Source: Dioscorea cayenensis subsp. rotundata (taxonomy: Eukaryota; Streptophyta; Magnoliopsida; Dioscoreales; Dioscoreaceae). From it: DNA of 64,000 nucleotides. The stretch lies in the NCBI RefSeq assembly GCF_009730915.1, contig NC_052475.1, forward strand, positions 21,138,285 through 21,202,284. Direction: 5' to 3'. The stretch's first letter is position 1. Every line of letters begins with the position of its first letter. The translations under genes and the position numbers were made by a program. The notes beneath the pieces are model-generated. The model saw only the letters and a list, made by a program, of their open reading frames with translations. It was not told the DNA's origin and did no database searches. This document shows positions 1 to 12,037 of the stretch, piece after piece.

Positions 1-1700
1 CATTCCAAAATTGGAAATTTTGGGCTTGCATTATCACCAAACTAAAAAACTGTTCTTAGATATACTTCGAGCTTTCGAATAAGAGCCTGATGATCTAGGA
101 CTCTTCCTCGATCCTTTCTAAATTTTTGTTACCACTAGTGAATTTCGAGGAAGAGGGATGGAGGTAGTGGAGGCTTCGTTTCTTCATCTTGAGTAGAAGT
201 TAAAGCAAGTGCCTCACATAAACTCATTACACAAACTTCTAATTCTACGAACTATTAATATTGTATCAATATCTTCGGCATTAAACCCTAACAAATCAAA
301 ATAATAAATGTTCAACATCTTTATTAAACTTTCAAATTTACATTCGGGATAAAATATCATAATAGTAAGATAAATATTGAGAATAGTTTTATAATAACTC
401 AACTATTTTTCTCTCATGCCAGAAATTGCATCATAAATAGAAGGATGTTTGAGTCCCTCCATTAAAGCACCACTAATATTTATAGCTTCAATTAAAAATT
501 GATGAGAAGTTGGTATGTATATACTACTAAATGTGAGTAGCATCATTAAAAACACGAAAAATATCTAAAATAGTAGAACATATTTCTCATTGGGTTGGAA
601 AAAGAGTATGTTGTTTAATATAAGTAGATGCAAAAGAACACAATAAATTTCTTTACTCATAAGATTGATCAAGTAATTTAAATGTTGAATTCCAACGAGT
701 AAAATCATTTTTTGAAGACATTTGGTTTCATTCTATTTTGTTTACAAAACTTTCCTTATTCTTTCAAAACTTGTGGATGCACCTAAATATGTGAAATTAC
801 TTTTCTTATTGGAGATATATGTTGATTGAGTTCATTAGTCAAAGCATATTGTACGCATAAATTTAAAATATAGCATGTGCAACGTATGTGAAAAAAATTT
901 CCACCAAAAGTCAGTTGACAAGTTCTTTTTAAATCAAAAATGAAAACAGTATTAGCTGATGTATTATCAAAAGAAATTGAAAAAACTCTATTAATCAATC
1001 TATATTCTTGCAAAATATCTAAAATCATTTTACATATATTTTTGGTGGTATGCCTATCATCAAAACATCTATATGCAAGTAATTGTTTCTGTAAACCATT
1101 ATTTTCATCAACCCAATGACAAGTTAAACCTATATAAGAATGTTCACACTAGTGATCACTCTAAATACCACTATAAAGAGAAACATGAAAATTGTTGTTT
1201 CGAAAATATTGCATTAATTCACTTTTATGTTGTTTATATAATTTCAAAAGATATTGCTCAATCCAATCTTTAGTGGATGCTTTGCTTGCAAATGTTTGGT
1301 AAAAGTCCCATAACCACCTCCTTTTGAATATTTGTAAACTTTATTTTTTTCAATAATTACAACAAACATCGAAACTTGCCATCTCCTTTTTGGCATCTTT
1401 TTTGAAATGAATTTTGAAGATGTCTGAGTTTCAATCTCTCCCACTTGCTTTCCCTTGCGGTTGTGATGACAGTGATGGATTGCTTATATACATGGCTTTT
1501 TTCCATTGGGTTTTTTTAAATTATTTTGGAATTTTATAACTTGGACCGAACCTTATATAAAGGTTAAGGTTTTGATTTCAGGACGGTTACGATTTTGTCA
1601 GTGCCGGGCCAGTTTTGTCATTTCCAGTTCCACAATTTCGGTTCAAAATGGCCACGTCTTTCACTTCCAAAATTTTTTTTTATTAATTGTCCCATGAACT
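1..1700 (-). mobile_element. Decayed hAT-superfamily transposon (Ac / RICESLEEPER-like)
   Basis: Read on the minus strand, this stretch shows pieces of a hAT transposase in the expected order. At 1244-1444 is a BED-type zinc-finger remnant ending in a Phe-Thr-Lys-His...Lys-His-Pro motif. At 783-1028 is the core segment with an Asp-Asn-x-Ser-Ala-Asn motif followed by His-Ile-Arg-Cys-x-Cys-(Tyr)-Ile-Leu-Asn-Leu. At 1-45 is a remnant of the C-terminal dimerisation motif (Trp-Trp ... Lys-Ile-Ser-Asn-Phe-Gly-Met). Stops and frame changes separate the pieces, so no transposase can be made. The 1560-1680 stretch has GGTT/CGG-rich subterminal sequence like that of plant hAT elements, so I place the 5' end near 1700. 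The other end lies outside the window. The family call comes from motif order; exact boundaries are uncertain. Confidence 0.7.
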
Positions 1701-2636
1701 TTTTAAAAAATCAAGTGTTTAACCAATTGTATTTGAAACTTAGTTCTTAAGCATAAAAATGATGGTTTCGATAAAATTGAAATATTTAAATATTTAATTT
1801 AGCTTTTTTTTTTGGCAAAGGCAATAAGTGCATCCTCACAAGGGGTGTCAAGGGACTTGTAGGTACAGTGGTGCACCAGTTACAGTGGTCTAATGACTCT
1901 TGGAGATTTATTAATTCGGTTAGATGTCACATGGGCAAATTAGAGTTCTACCATATACACGCAAAAAGATATTTCAGGAACCAAACCAAGTTAATAAATA
2001 TCCTATTACCATGCAATCCTGGAGGAGAGGGAAATGACATCCTCCCACAGGAGACCCATGCAAACAATACTGTCTTGGGTCTGCCCATTCATCATTCTCA
2101 TAACATTCCGCTACACGAAGTAGTGGTTGTTTTTAACAAATATTAATTAAGGGTTGTTTGTTTTTTTTAAATGAAAGTAAAATATGCATAAATTGGACTT
2201 TGTTTAGTTTTTACTAAAAAAAAACTATTATAGGCAATAAAGGCAAAGCCTATTCATGACAAGTCAACAAAAGCGCCACATGGATGAATCATCATCGAAA
2301 GAAGAGCATCAATTAAGCTTAGCAAAGAGCAAGGCTCTAAATGTTGGACTCATGGATGAATCAGCATCTCAAGTGGGACGTGAAACAAATCACATGATGG
2401 CAAGCAAGAGAAGACATGTGAACAATAGGAGAAGAAGAGAGAATCACCCGTAGGACGAGTTTGTTATGACTTGAAGAAAGGCATATAGAAGAGGAGGAGG
2501 GGGAAACGTTGGGATATGGAGACCTAACTGTGAAGCTAGGAGGTGAATGGAGCTATGGATACCTTCCTTAAGGAGAATTTTCATGTCAGTTCAAGCATTT
2601 TCTTTTTTACTATCATTGATGTTTGGCTAAACACTT
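1701..2636. other. Intergenic, no supported gene
   Basis: AT-rich sequence with short open frames at 1868-2146 and 2256-2453. Neither shows a known domain, a plausible exon structure or a signal peptide. The second is Lys/Arg/Ser-rich and could be a chance frame. Confidence 0.5.
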
Positions 2637-2637
2637 G

Positions 2638-3587
2638 GGGTCCGTTTGGATCAAGGAATGGTAATGGTAATTGTAATGGTAATGGTAATGGGAATGGAAA
2701 TAAGAATGGGAATGGGAAAAGTAATGGTAATGATTGGAAAGAATAAATATTGGGAATGGGAAAAGTGTGATAGAGATTATATGCAAATTACTTTAATGCC
2801 CCTAATATATAAAATAATTACATATAAATAAATATCTAGTCTCGGTAATTATTATAATTAAATTCTTTTATTAATTATTTTATTTAGTTAAATCTAAAAG
2901 GGCAAAAATGTCATTTTAATTTAATTATTATAATATAATAATTTTTTTTGTTAATTATTATTTTTAATTATTATAATATTTAAATGACACATTTTATGTT
3001 AAATATAATTTACTTTAATTATTATAATTAGTTATTTAAATTAATGATTATTATTTAATTAAATCTCAACTATGAGTAAAATTGTCATTTCCCAGTAATT
3101 TATTTAATTAAATATATACTGTGTAAAAGTGTCATTTCACTTTAATTACCATAATGAAATACTTTTATTGACTATTTTATTTAATTAAATCTTTATAAAG
3201 GCAAAAATGTCATTTCAATTTAATTATTATAATGTAATATGTATATTAAATAATTATTGTTAATTATTATTTATTTTAATTATTATAGTAATTAAATTAC
3301 ATTAATTATAATTTATTTTAATTATTATAATTAGTTATATAAATTAATTATTATTATTTAACTAAATCTTATCTAGGGGCAAAAGTGTCAATTCACATTC
3401 AATAGTATTTATTCCCCTCCATTACCCCCATTTTTGGAGGTAATGAAAAACCTTTACTATATAGAATGATATTACCTATAGTACTCATTACCAAGTTAAT
3501 AGTAATATATCCAAACATGGTTATAAATCACTATTTATAATCATTCACATTCTAATAGTTTTCTAACCCCTAATCCAAACGCCTCCT
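2638..3587. mobile_element. MITE-like non-autonomous DNA element
   Basis: The left end carries CCGTTTGGATCAAGG and the right end, reverse-complemented, GGCGTTTGGATTAGG. These are imperfect inverted termini of the kind seen in Tourist/Harbinger-like and related MITEs. TTGG occurs immediately outside both ends and could be a short target duplication. Inside is a (GGTAAT)n-like tract at 2660-2740 and a very AT-rich body with no coding content. The body contains two diverged copies of a unit of about 300 bp (from about 2864 and about 3163), each with a GGCAAAAATGTCATTT motif. Superfamily is unsettled. Confidence 0.5.
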
Positions 3588-3879
3588 TGGTGCACATATT
3601 CATGTTTTATTGGATGAATGAACTCATATGTCATTGGTGAATGATCCCATATTTTCTTTAATTGGATTTGTGATTACACTATCATTACTTGGAATTTAAA
3701 GTAGAGAATTAGATTTATTACAAACTCCATATATATATATATATATATATATTGCTTACTTTATTTAAACTATATTTCAACTAATCTCCAAATTATGTGT
3801 AATAATTCAATTTTGTGGGCTAGTATAATACATATATTTTTTAGAGCAATGTTAACATTTGTATCAGAACAAAGGCCAT

Positions 3880-5897
3880 CAATGAGCGTTCCTTCTGAGC
3901 GTTATGGGCCAGCATCACACGGTCAAATTCCCGGCAAGATAATGAAACCCCTTTGATCTAGGGTGAGGTGTTGAAGAAATTGAAGAACTCTGTGCATGAT
4001 TTTATCTAATTTGATGTTGAACTCCACACAAGAGCTAATTACTATTTTCAAAATGTTCTTTATGGGAAGTTCTTGGGAAAAGCTCCCCTGGAAGAAGTTA
4101 GAACTATATTAATGGAAATATAGCAAGCGTGGGGCACTTGTCATATAGTGGATATGCTAAATGGAAATTTCCTCATACACTGTGATTTTATGGAAATGAT
4201 GAGGGCGGTGGTCTTTAAGGGACTGTGGATGGTTCATGGAATGGTTCTTCAACTCTCACACTAGCAAGGGCATTTTCAGCCTGTATTTATCCACCTAACC
4301 AATGTTGTCGTGTGGGTACAACTTCATCACCTCCCAAATGAATATTGGGAGGATAAAAACCTTGAGACCATCATGAAGCATGTCGGCCACTTGCTAAAGA
4401 TTGATGAAAACACGTTGTCACTTAACATGCCTAAGTATGCTTGGGTTTGCCTTGAAATCAATCTCTCCCAGTCTCTAAAGCGAGGCTTCTTGGTGGATGA
4501 AGAATACCAATGAATTTTTATTGTCATCCTTTATAAGTGATTTCCAACCTTTTGTTATGCCTGCGGAATGATTGGGTATGCTCTCGAGTTATGCTATCAC
4601 TAGGTTAGTGCTTATCATAACTCTGTCTCAAGTATAGGGCATGATGCGATAGATCACCCACTGTCCATCCAGCCTAATCGCACTATCAGATCCTGTAAAG
4701 ATGTGGTGAATGATTTGGTGAAATCCAACGGTCTACCTCTTGAAGTGAGGAACAACCCTCTAATCTCAATGTTCGATCTGAAGTGGCTAATGCCATGGAT
4801 AGATAAGAGAGAAAAAGTGTGTTGAGTAAGGAAAAATGGGTCTTGATTAAGCCTATGGGGGTTTCTAAGGAGTGGTCTTCTCTTCTTTTGACTTCTTTGT
4901 CTTTAATTACCACTAGGATCCTCCCCAAAGGAGAGTATGAGGGGCATGCCATGATAGTGGACTAAATCTCTATAGCTTTGTTAAACTATTTGGCTGACCG
5001 AAGGTGGGTAATCTTACCATGAGAGATTTGTCTGATGATGATGAATATTTGGAGGATGGGGAGGACCTAAACAATGACATGACATTAGTCAAATATCAGA
5101 AGGAAGTGAAAAAGGAAGCTTTAGTCAGCCGAAACTTGAATTAAGGGGGATTGCACCACAAGAAAGGAAAAATGGAGTCATCTTCCTCTAGGAATTAATT
5201 GTTTTGTATTTCATGTTATTTTAATCTTTTCTCGTGTTTTTCTTAGTCTTGCTTACCTTTTATTTTAGGGAAAAGTACAAAAAAACCCTTATTTGTTTTT
5301 CCGAGTTTATATAATGAATGGAATCGATTATATAAAGTGTGTGTGTGTGTGTGTGTGTGGGGGATGGGGATGGGGCATTAAAATCCTTAGGTTGGCTAGG
5401 TATGCTTTGATGTCTACAAAATGTTTTAAAATTTTTTTTTTTAAGCTCTAAGGATGTGGTTTGGGTGGAACTCTTAAAGTTGAAATATACCCTTGGTGTT
5501 CCAAAATTCCTTTGGCCATCAAACCTACGTATATTATTATGGATCTTGATCTTGATGATTGTCAGATTCTAGATTTGTAGTTAATAATAGGTGGGATTTT
5601 CATGGCTTAAGTTTTGCTTTTGCGTCATTGTTTTAATTCTCCTATTATGAAATGGGGTTCCATTGATCCAAATTTGGAGAACAATTTGGGTATGGCTTCA
5701 TATATCAAGCAACAACAAAATTTTTGCTGCAATTTATAGGTTTCTAAACCACATAAACATAAAGACTATCTCATGGGAAGGTTGACATAAAATCTGGAAA
5801 CTCAAGATAGCTCCAAGAATTAAATTCTTCATTTGGTTGCTTTGTCATAACAGGATTGCACCATATGCTTATCAACATTCCGCTAATATGGTCTCTC
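3880..5897 (+). mobile_element. LINE (L1-type) remnant, 5' part
   Basis: Plus-strand relic of a plant L1-type non-LTR retrotransposon. At about 4040-4620 it encodes a broken ORF1 with the DUF4283 domain (Trp-Val-Gln-Leu-His-His-Leu-Pro at 4312), followed by a partial zinc knuckle (Cys-Tyr-Ala-Cys-Gly-Met-Ile-Gly). This matches, region by region, ORF1 of the younger LINE at 37489-43677. Endonuclease and reverse transcriptase are missing, so the copy has a large internal deletion. At 5786-5897 it resumes with the RT-associated zinc-binding domain (Ile-Trp-Lys-Leu-Lys-Ile-Ala-Pro-Arg-Ile-Lys). The solo LTR that follows interrupts it; the remainder is at 7972-8770. Many stops make it non-functional. 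Confidence 0.75.
5337..5358. repeat. (GT)n microsatellite
   Basis: About eleven GT units followed by a short GGGGAT-rich tract, lying inside the LINE remnant. Confidence 0.9.
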
Positions 5898-6574
5898 TGT
5901 AATATCTTCATCCTTTGACCATTGACTGAAGAAGAATCCTGGTTATTGAAGAAGTTGAGCCCACCATTCTTGTCATTTCACCCATAAATATTGGATCCAG
6001 TCAGAGCCTTATTGAGCTTCAATAATTGAGGTTTAGTGATTTGCTTATAGGAGGATTTGTGTGAAGGCCAACTACCATCCTCAAGCATCTTTCTTCTTGG
6101 AGACTTCGGTGGTGGAAGACGCATCTATACCGGTTGTTCTTTGTCAATTTAGAGGTAGGTAGCTTGTTCTTGTATTAAAGATTTGGATCTTGTAATGCTT
6201 AATGCTTTGATCTGGGATTGCTTGTTCCTTCTCCTTGGTTTGAGAATTTTGATCTTTATGTGTTGCAACATGCTGCCTTTTCTCATGCTTTGATGATGAT
6301 CTAAAACTTATGCTTTGATGATATATTTTGTATGCAATTTAGGTGTATGCTTACCAACTTGCTTATATGTTTAAGTGTATGTATTTGTGCTTGTAAGTTA
6401 TTGTGTTCTTTAAATCTAGAACTAGGAATTCTCATCTTGTTCCATAACCAACTAATTAAAGTTAATCCTTGTTTAATCTTGCTTAGTGTAACTAAACCCA
6501 TGTTGAAATCTTTTAAACATGAGGCTTTTGTGGAATTTTTATAATTCTAAGTGGTGTGAAATTCGTGTATTTTT

Positions 6575-6645
<71 letters not shown>

Positions 6646-7971
6646 TCTACTTTGTTTCCTCTTTTGGTTAGTGGGTTATATCACTAAGCTTCATGAATAC
6701 ATTTGTATTTGTATTTAGTTGAGTGGCATTATCTTCATGTTTATCTTTTGTAAATTTTATATATGTATGCAAAAGTACATTTATTTTATATGCAACCCAT
6801 ACTGATTTAATTTATATTATATTTTGTTATACTATACTTAATGTTTGGGTGTACTTATAAATATGGTTTACTTAAAATTGTGTTCTAGGATTTGGCTGTT
6901 GTTTGAGCTACCCTGATCCTCAAGCTTTGAGTTGCGCTTAGTTAGGGTTTAGTCTTTGGCTTAAGAATTAATTTTTTATTCTTGCTATAGGATCTTTTCA
7001 TCCGAGTGATCCTAGCTTCAGACCTTGAATTTTTTTAGTTGAGGGTTAGATTCGGAAGTATCTCAAGAACCCAACCTTGTAGTCCGAAGCCAGGTAGGCT
7101 ATCACACCTGTTTAATTCTGCATTTTATTGGTGTGTGGTTAATTATTGAATTATTATGTAAATTTATTTATTTATTTATTTACTTACTTGTTTATTTATT
7201 TATTTATTTTGTTTTTTGCATTATTTATTTGATATTTTCTCTGTATTTCTGTGGGTTTTAGTACATCTCCATTCCTGGCTCGCCCAGCTAGGAGAAGTCC
7301 TAGCCATGTGCACATGTTTTCTGTAGTAGCGCTACCCTCCGATTGGGGTCAAAAATCCAGCTTCGGCTATTGATATTTTGTTCTGTTCTGTTCCGACTTC
7401 ACAGTCGAAGATCCAGTTTCGTGTTGTTAATTTTTGTTATTAGTCAGGAAGATGTACACGTCTGTTTTCTCGTATTTTTTGTGCTTCTGATTATTTCTGT
7501 ACTCTAAGCATTTTTTACATTTCTATCTGCTTTAATTATTCTGCAATATCTGTATTATATGTTATCTCTACGATCCTACTGGGCCCTTGTGGCTCATGCA
7601 CTCTGTGATTTTCTCTTTCGAATGAGAAGATTAAGCCTAGGATCGGGGGGTTTATCTTGGAGTCATTTTCCTGTCTTGGGTTGTTTATCTTATAGAGAAC
7701 TTTCCTATGTGAGTAAGACTTATATCATGTCTGTATTTTTGGTTTGTAGACTATATGTGTGGTACTAATTTGTGTAGGGCTGGTAAAGCTTATATTTGTA
7801 TCAACTTTGTCACTGTTGTTCTATTTGTAGTATTGTATTACTATTTCATATTCTGCTTGTTAGTGTTGACTCTGACCAGGTCAAATATGAGGCCTTGCAC
7901 CCAGTGGGGCCCAGTCCAGTTAGATGCGGCCGATCTGTCAGCGGACCCGACTGTGAGGCTGGGGCATGACA
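5898..7971. mobile_element. Solo LTR of an LTR retrotransposon
   Basis: Begins TGTAATATC and ends GGGGCATGACA, giving the canonical TGT...ACA ends. It is flanked by a perfect 5-bp direct repeat, CTCTC, at 5893-5897 and 7972-7976, which is the target duplication expected of LTR-element integrase. No gag-pol sequence lies between the ends, and at 2074 bp it fits a solo LTR left by unequal recombination. Excising it with one CTCTC copy lets the zinc-binding domain of the host LINE read on in one frame (Met-Val-Ser-Arg-Thr-Leu-Cys), which independently confirms the boundaries. Length and ends suggest a Ty3/gypsy-type element, but the superfamily is inferred. It holds an (ATT)n microsatellite. Confidence 0.85.
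6576..6646. repeat. (ATT)n microsatellite
   Basis: About 23 uninterrupted ATT units, inside the solo LTR. Likely length-polymorphic. Confidence 0.95.
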
Positions 7972-8770
7972 CTCTCGTACTCTTTGTGAAAATGTGGACT
8001 TTCTATTCACTAACTACCCCAAAGTTAATGTTGTGTGGAGTCAAATTGGCGCTTACTTGCATTCCAATATTCATTTCCATGGAAATGCCATAAGTGTGCT
8101 CAGTTAGAGGTTGGTGAATGCACGGTATCTAATTTGGTTCCATCTACCATAAGTTCATAACCACTGTTTTTGTAGTTACTTTGGAAGGCCATATGTGGTA
8201 TTGTTTGTAGGAGTACATAGTGTGAGGATTGACTTACAATGGATAGCTCATCATGCTATAGATTAGACCAAAGAATATGTAGTGGAGTGCTTTTCAAAAT
8301 GGGAAAGTTCCTCTTAAACTATAGTTTCCATTACTAAGATAATATGTTATTTTTCCCTGATGCTTCCTGGGTGAATGATTACACAACATGGGTTATGGGT
8401 TTCATTATAATTACAACAAACATGAGATTTATTTCTATAGGGTGTCAACAAGTATGAAAGCAGTCAAGTCTGGAGCTAGAAGTAGCTGTGGTAAACTGGG
8501 GAATCAAGCGAGCTATGCAATTAGGATTAGAGTTAAGTAACCTTTTCACATATTGTGTTAAAGTGATTCAGCCGATAGAAAAATAGAACCGATGCGGCCA
8601 AATGGAGAATTGCTAATGAAGCTAAAGACATTCGTCAATATTTCAAAGTTGATGGTTTGCCTAAGTTGGAGTTGATCCCTAGATATTAAAACACTGCAAC
8701 TGATAGGCTAGCTGGTCATAGTAGACGGTCTCTTGAGTTGTCTCTGTTTTATTAAGGAGGGGGTTGAATT
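7972..8770 (+). mobile_element. LINE remnant, 3' part (continues the element at 3880-5897)
   Basis: Continues the RT-associated zinc-binding domain directly after the solo LTR (Leu-Cys-Glu-Asn-Val-Asp ... Val-Trp-Ser-Gln-Ile-Gly at 7979-8052). It then gives a weak RNase H domain at about 8380-8740, ending in a Thr-Ala-Asp-Arg-Leu-Ala-Gly-His motif typical of the C-terminal end of plant LINE ORF2. Several stops are present. The 3' end is placed near 8770 because coding similarity ends there and T- and A-rich sequence follows. Confidence 0.7.
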
Positions 8771-10407
8771 TGCACCAACTTTGGTTTAAAGTTTTTTTTC
8801 TTTTTGGTTGTGCTCAGCTTAGAAAAAATAAACAATCTTCAAATTGATTATGAGCTGAATTATAATAGAAGTCAATATGGATGGATACTCCTTTCATTTA
8901 AAAATTTCCTTCAATTAAACCAATTTATCAAATTAATGTTATTTATAAAAATTAATTATTTAAATGTATTTTAAATATGTTAAATTAATAATTACTAATA
9001 TATAAAAATTTTCCTCCAATCTAATATTTTTTAAAAAATATTTTTTTTTAATTTCTTTTATAATTAGCTTACGCTCAAAGTCTCTCATATTGACAGTCAC
9101 GCACGACACTCAAAGTAAAGTTATTTATCCATTTGGCACGAATGCAAAATAATAATAAGACAAATATGATGATAGTATAGAGGCAATTAATTATAGTATA
9201 TGTAGGGTTATATGTGTGATTATTATCATTTACAATATATATGCATAATGGATATATAGAATGAAATTAATCAATAATACGACTATGATTAAATCACAAT
9301 ATGATTATTGGAAAAGAAAAGCAAGTATGAGATGAGATCATCATTCACTAAAATAAAATTGAACTTGTTAAAAAAATCAAATCAAAGAAAAAATTCCTAA
9401 GAAATATGTTAGATGTTCATCAATCCTTAGAAGATACTGAGTTATTTATTTAAAGGACAAACTTAAGTAGTCATTTAGGCACATCAAGTGATTACAGTAA
9501 ATATTCAAATGAAATATGCATAGATTTTTTCATGCACAATGACTTTAATGCATCAACTTTGCTAGTTTAGTGCTTCATCAAAAACTAATAATTATAAATA
9601 ATTATAAATAATCAATCACTAAACGTTCCAAAAACGGGTACTATCAAGTCAGTTGAATTAGAGAATAAACAAACAAACATTTGTTGGCATACCAAATGTG
9701 AATTTTTACAGGTTGGGTAAGAGTAGCAATTAATAAATTCTGTCAAAACCTTGAGTCAATGATAAGTGCCCTCCCATGCATCTCTAGTACTCTTGTCTTG
9801 TATAATGGTTTCTCTTCTATTTTTTAAATTTATATAATGTCTTTGTTTATCATTGATATTGATTTTACTGTTTACTTATAATATATAGTTTGTTTTAACA
9901 ATTATAATATGAGTTTTTTAGAATACATAATGAAAAAGTTTCCTATATAACATTAGTAAACTGCATAATACTTACGAGATAATCATCGAATTTTAAACAA
10001 ATTAATAAATGAAAATATTCTTGCTCAACACTCCTTATTCTACCATATATATATATATTTAAATATAGTAGCCACTGATTTATTAATAGAGAATAGAAAT
10101 GGTATAACAAATAGAGACAGCTAGTAGCGAAGATAAACAATCACAGACTGGAATACAGAAATCTCACCAATGAGGGAAACATATATATTTTAATTTGATC
10201 TATACATTTTTACCATACTGTTTATTATATATATAAACGTACATACTTAAAAGGCTAGAACAATTCATTACTATCTTTCCTTAAATTCTATCTATATATC
10301 TACCCATTAATTGACAAGCTCCAACACAAAATCAAGTAATAAAAGAAGTTTCCATTCCTTCATTTCTTTCCTTGATAATTATAATCAACGTCTCATGCTA
10401 GCTATAG
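8771..10407. other. AT-rich intergenic region
   Basis: No coding or structural RNA signal seen. Contains scattered TA-rich tracts, for example near 10040. The last few hundred bases are downstream (3' flank) of the minus-strand MYB gene. Confidence 0.5.
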
Positions 10408-10908
10408 TCATATATATAACTCATTAGTAGCACTACTTTGTGGCATGGTCTCAGAAAAAGACCACAAACTACCAATGCTTGCCATGCTTGAATCACCACC
10501 AATATGATCTCCAATCTCTTGCATGGAAGTATCACTAGAACTTGCAAACCCCAACTCCCACAACAATGTATTCATCTCTCCATTTTTCATATGCAAACCA
10601 GTCAGGAATGTTAATGTTGCTACTCTCTTGGCCAGGAGAGGATTTAGAGGAGACTTCATTGAGATCATTGAGGAGTTCTGAGATAAAGGTCTTGGATTGA
10701 TCAATACTATGATCAATGGCTGGAGTTGGAGTTTGAGAGGCTTCTGTATCTTCTGCAATTGTTGTCACCTTCTTCTTTAGTTTTGTGTTCCAGTAGTTCT
10801 TTACATCATTGTCTGTTCTTCCTGGAAGATGAGAAGCAATGATAGACCACCTATGATACATATATGTAAACAAAAACTTGATTTAGAGATTGAGGAATTA
10901 ATTATATG

Positions 10909-10940
<32 letters not shown>

Positions 10941-11872
10941 AGAGTGAAAAACATGTATGTAGATGTATTACTTGCTTCCAATGGTCTTGTAGAGATGGAA
11001 ATGATGTAGCCTTCCTCTTCAGTGTAACCTCCGTGCTTGATGTCAGGTCTGAGGTAGTTCATCCACCGTAATCGACAGCTCTTGCCACATCGTCGAAAGC
11101 CCTGAATAAGCAAGATATATTTGTCAAGATGTTAGAATTATAGCATACAATGCTTTCAAGAAAGGAAAGAAATTAAGAAGAAGGTGTTATTCATAAGCAA
11201 AATAACTAGAGATAAGGCCACTAATGGAGCATGATATCATAAAGAAGTTGAAGTTTTTTGATACTGAAGAACTTAGGGCATATATCCAATCCATGTGAGA
11301 ATTGCCTTGTTTCTATTGCTTGCTAGTTTAGATTCCTCATCATGAAGAAGATCAGAAGAAAAAGAAGAAGATTTAAGAAGAAGAAGAAGTTCATAAACAA
11401 AATTAAAGCATGATATGGGAATGGAACAAGATATATACCATCATGGAAAAATAAAGTTTTGATACTGAAGAACTTAGACATTCAATCTATATATGTGCAA
11501 AGTTGCTTTTGTTTTACCTTGTAATTTCTTTCTAGATTTATATCATGAAATTAATGCTTAAAAGAAGTAGAACAAAAAGCAAGGCATACACAAACAAAAT
11601 GAAACACACTAAAAATGAGAAAAATGAATCAATATATATATATATATATATCGAAATTAAACCATTCTTCTGAACAATGGCCACAGGGTAAACAAGTTCT
11701 AAACTAAGAAAAACAAAAGAAAAAGCAAACACACCTGCTTTCTGTGGCAAAGTCATCCAATTACCACCAGTGCCATGCTTCTGAGCAAAGTTTATAAGAA
11801 GTATGTCTTCCTCTGGAGACCAAGGCCCTCTCCTAACTTTTTGTTTTTATCACAGCATGGAGCTTTCCCCAT
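10408..11872 (-). CDS. R2R3-MYB transcription factor, frame-disrupted
   Basis: Three exons in the classic R2R3-MYB layout: 11735-11872, 10972-11101 (130 bp, the usual exon-2 length) and 10408-10850, with GT-AG introns of 633 and 121 bp. The start is ATG at 11872, opening Met-Gly-Lys-Ala-Pro-Cys-Cys-Asp-Lys. R2 shows [12 protein letters not shown] and [10 protein letters not shown]. R3 shows [14 protein letters not shown] and [13 protein letters not shown]. The sequence resembles subgroup 14 (RAX/MYB36-like) proteins, nuclear regulators of meristem or root-barrier genes; the subgroup is inferred. Four small indels break the frame: two extra A in exon 1, one extra T at the start of exon 2, one missing base in R3, one extra A in exon 3. 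Without them the product would be about 235 aa. It is either a recent pseudogene or an indel-affected assembly. Confidence 0.8.
11170..11555. repeat. Tandem duplication (about 205 bp) in MYB intron 1
   Basis: Two diverged direct copies. Both contain TTTTGATACTGAAGAACTTAG, at about 11257 and 11458, preceded by an AAGAAGAAG tract and an AGCATGATAT motif and followed by a TTTCTA(T/G)-rich stretch. Together they occupy over half of intron 1. Confidence 0.6.
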
Positions 11873-12027
11873 CCTTCACAAGTGCACAAAAAGAACTAGA
11901 GAACTAGGCATATATATAGATTATGCAATATATATATATATAGAAAAGCATACAGGGAAGGTACTGTCAAGGAGCTTTCCGGTGTTTGATACTTAATTAG
12001 AAAGAGGACATGAAGAAGATGGCTAGA

Positions 12028-12037
12028 GTTTATAAAA
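12028..12037 (-). promoter_or_regulatory. Possible TATA box of the MYB gene
   Basis: On the minus strand reads TTTTATAAAC, about 155 bases upstream of the MYB ATG. That would leave a 5' leader of roughly 125 bases. It is the best TATA-like site in the immediate upstream region, but the area is AT-rich, so support is weak. Confidence 0.25.

Noticed and set aside
1868..2146. 92-codon open frame
   Set aside because: No domain, no exon borders, and no similarity that I recognise.
2543..2831. Gly/Asn- and Met/Val-repeat open frames
   Set aside because: Produced by the GGTAAT hexamer tract read in two frames; no gene structure.
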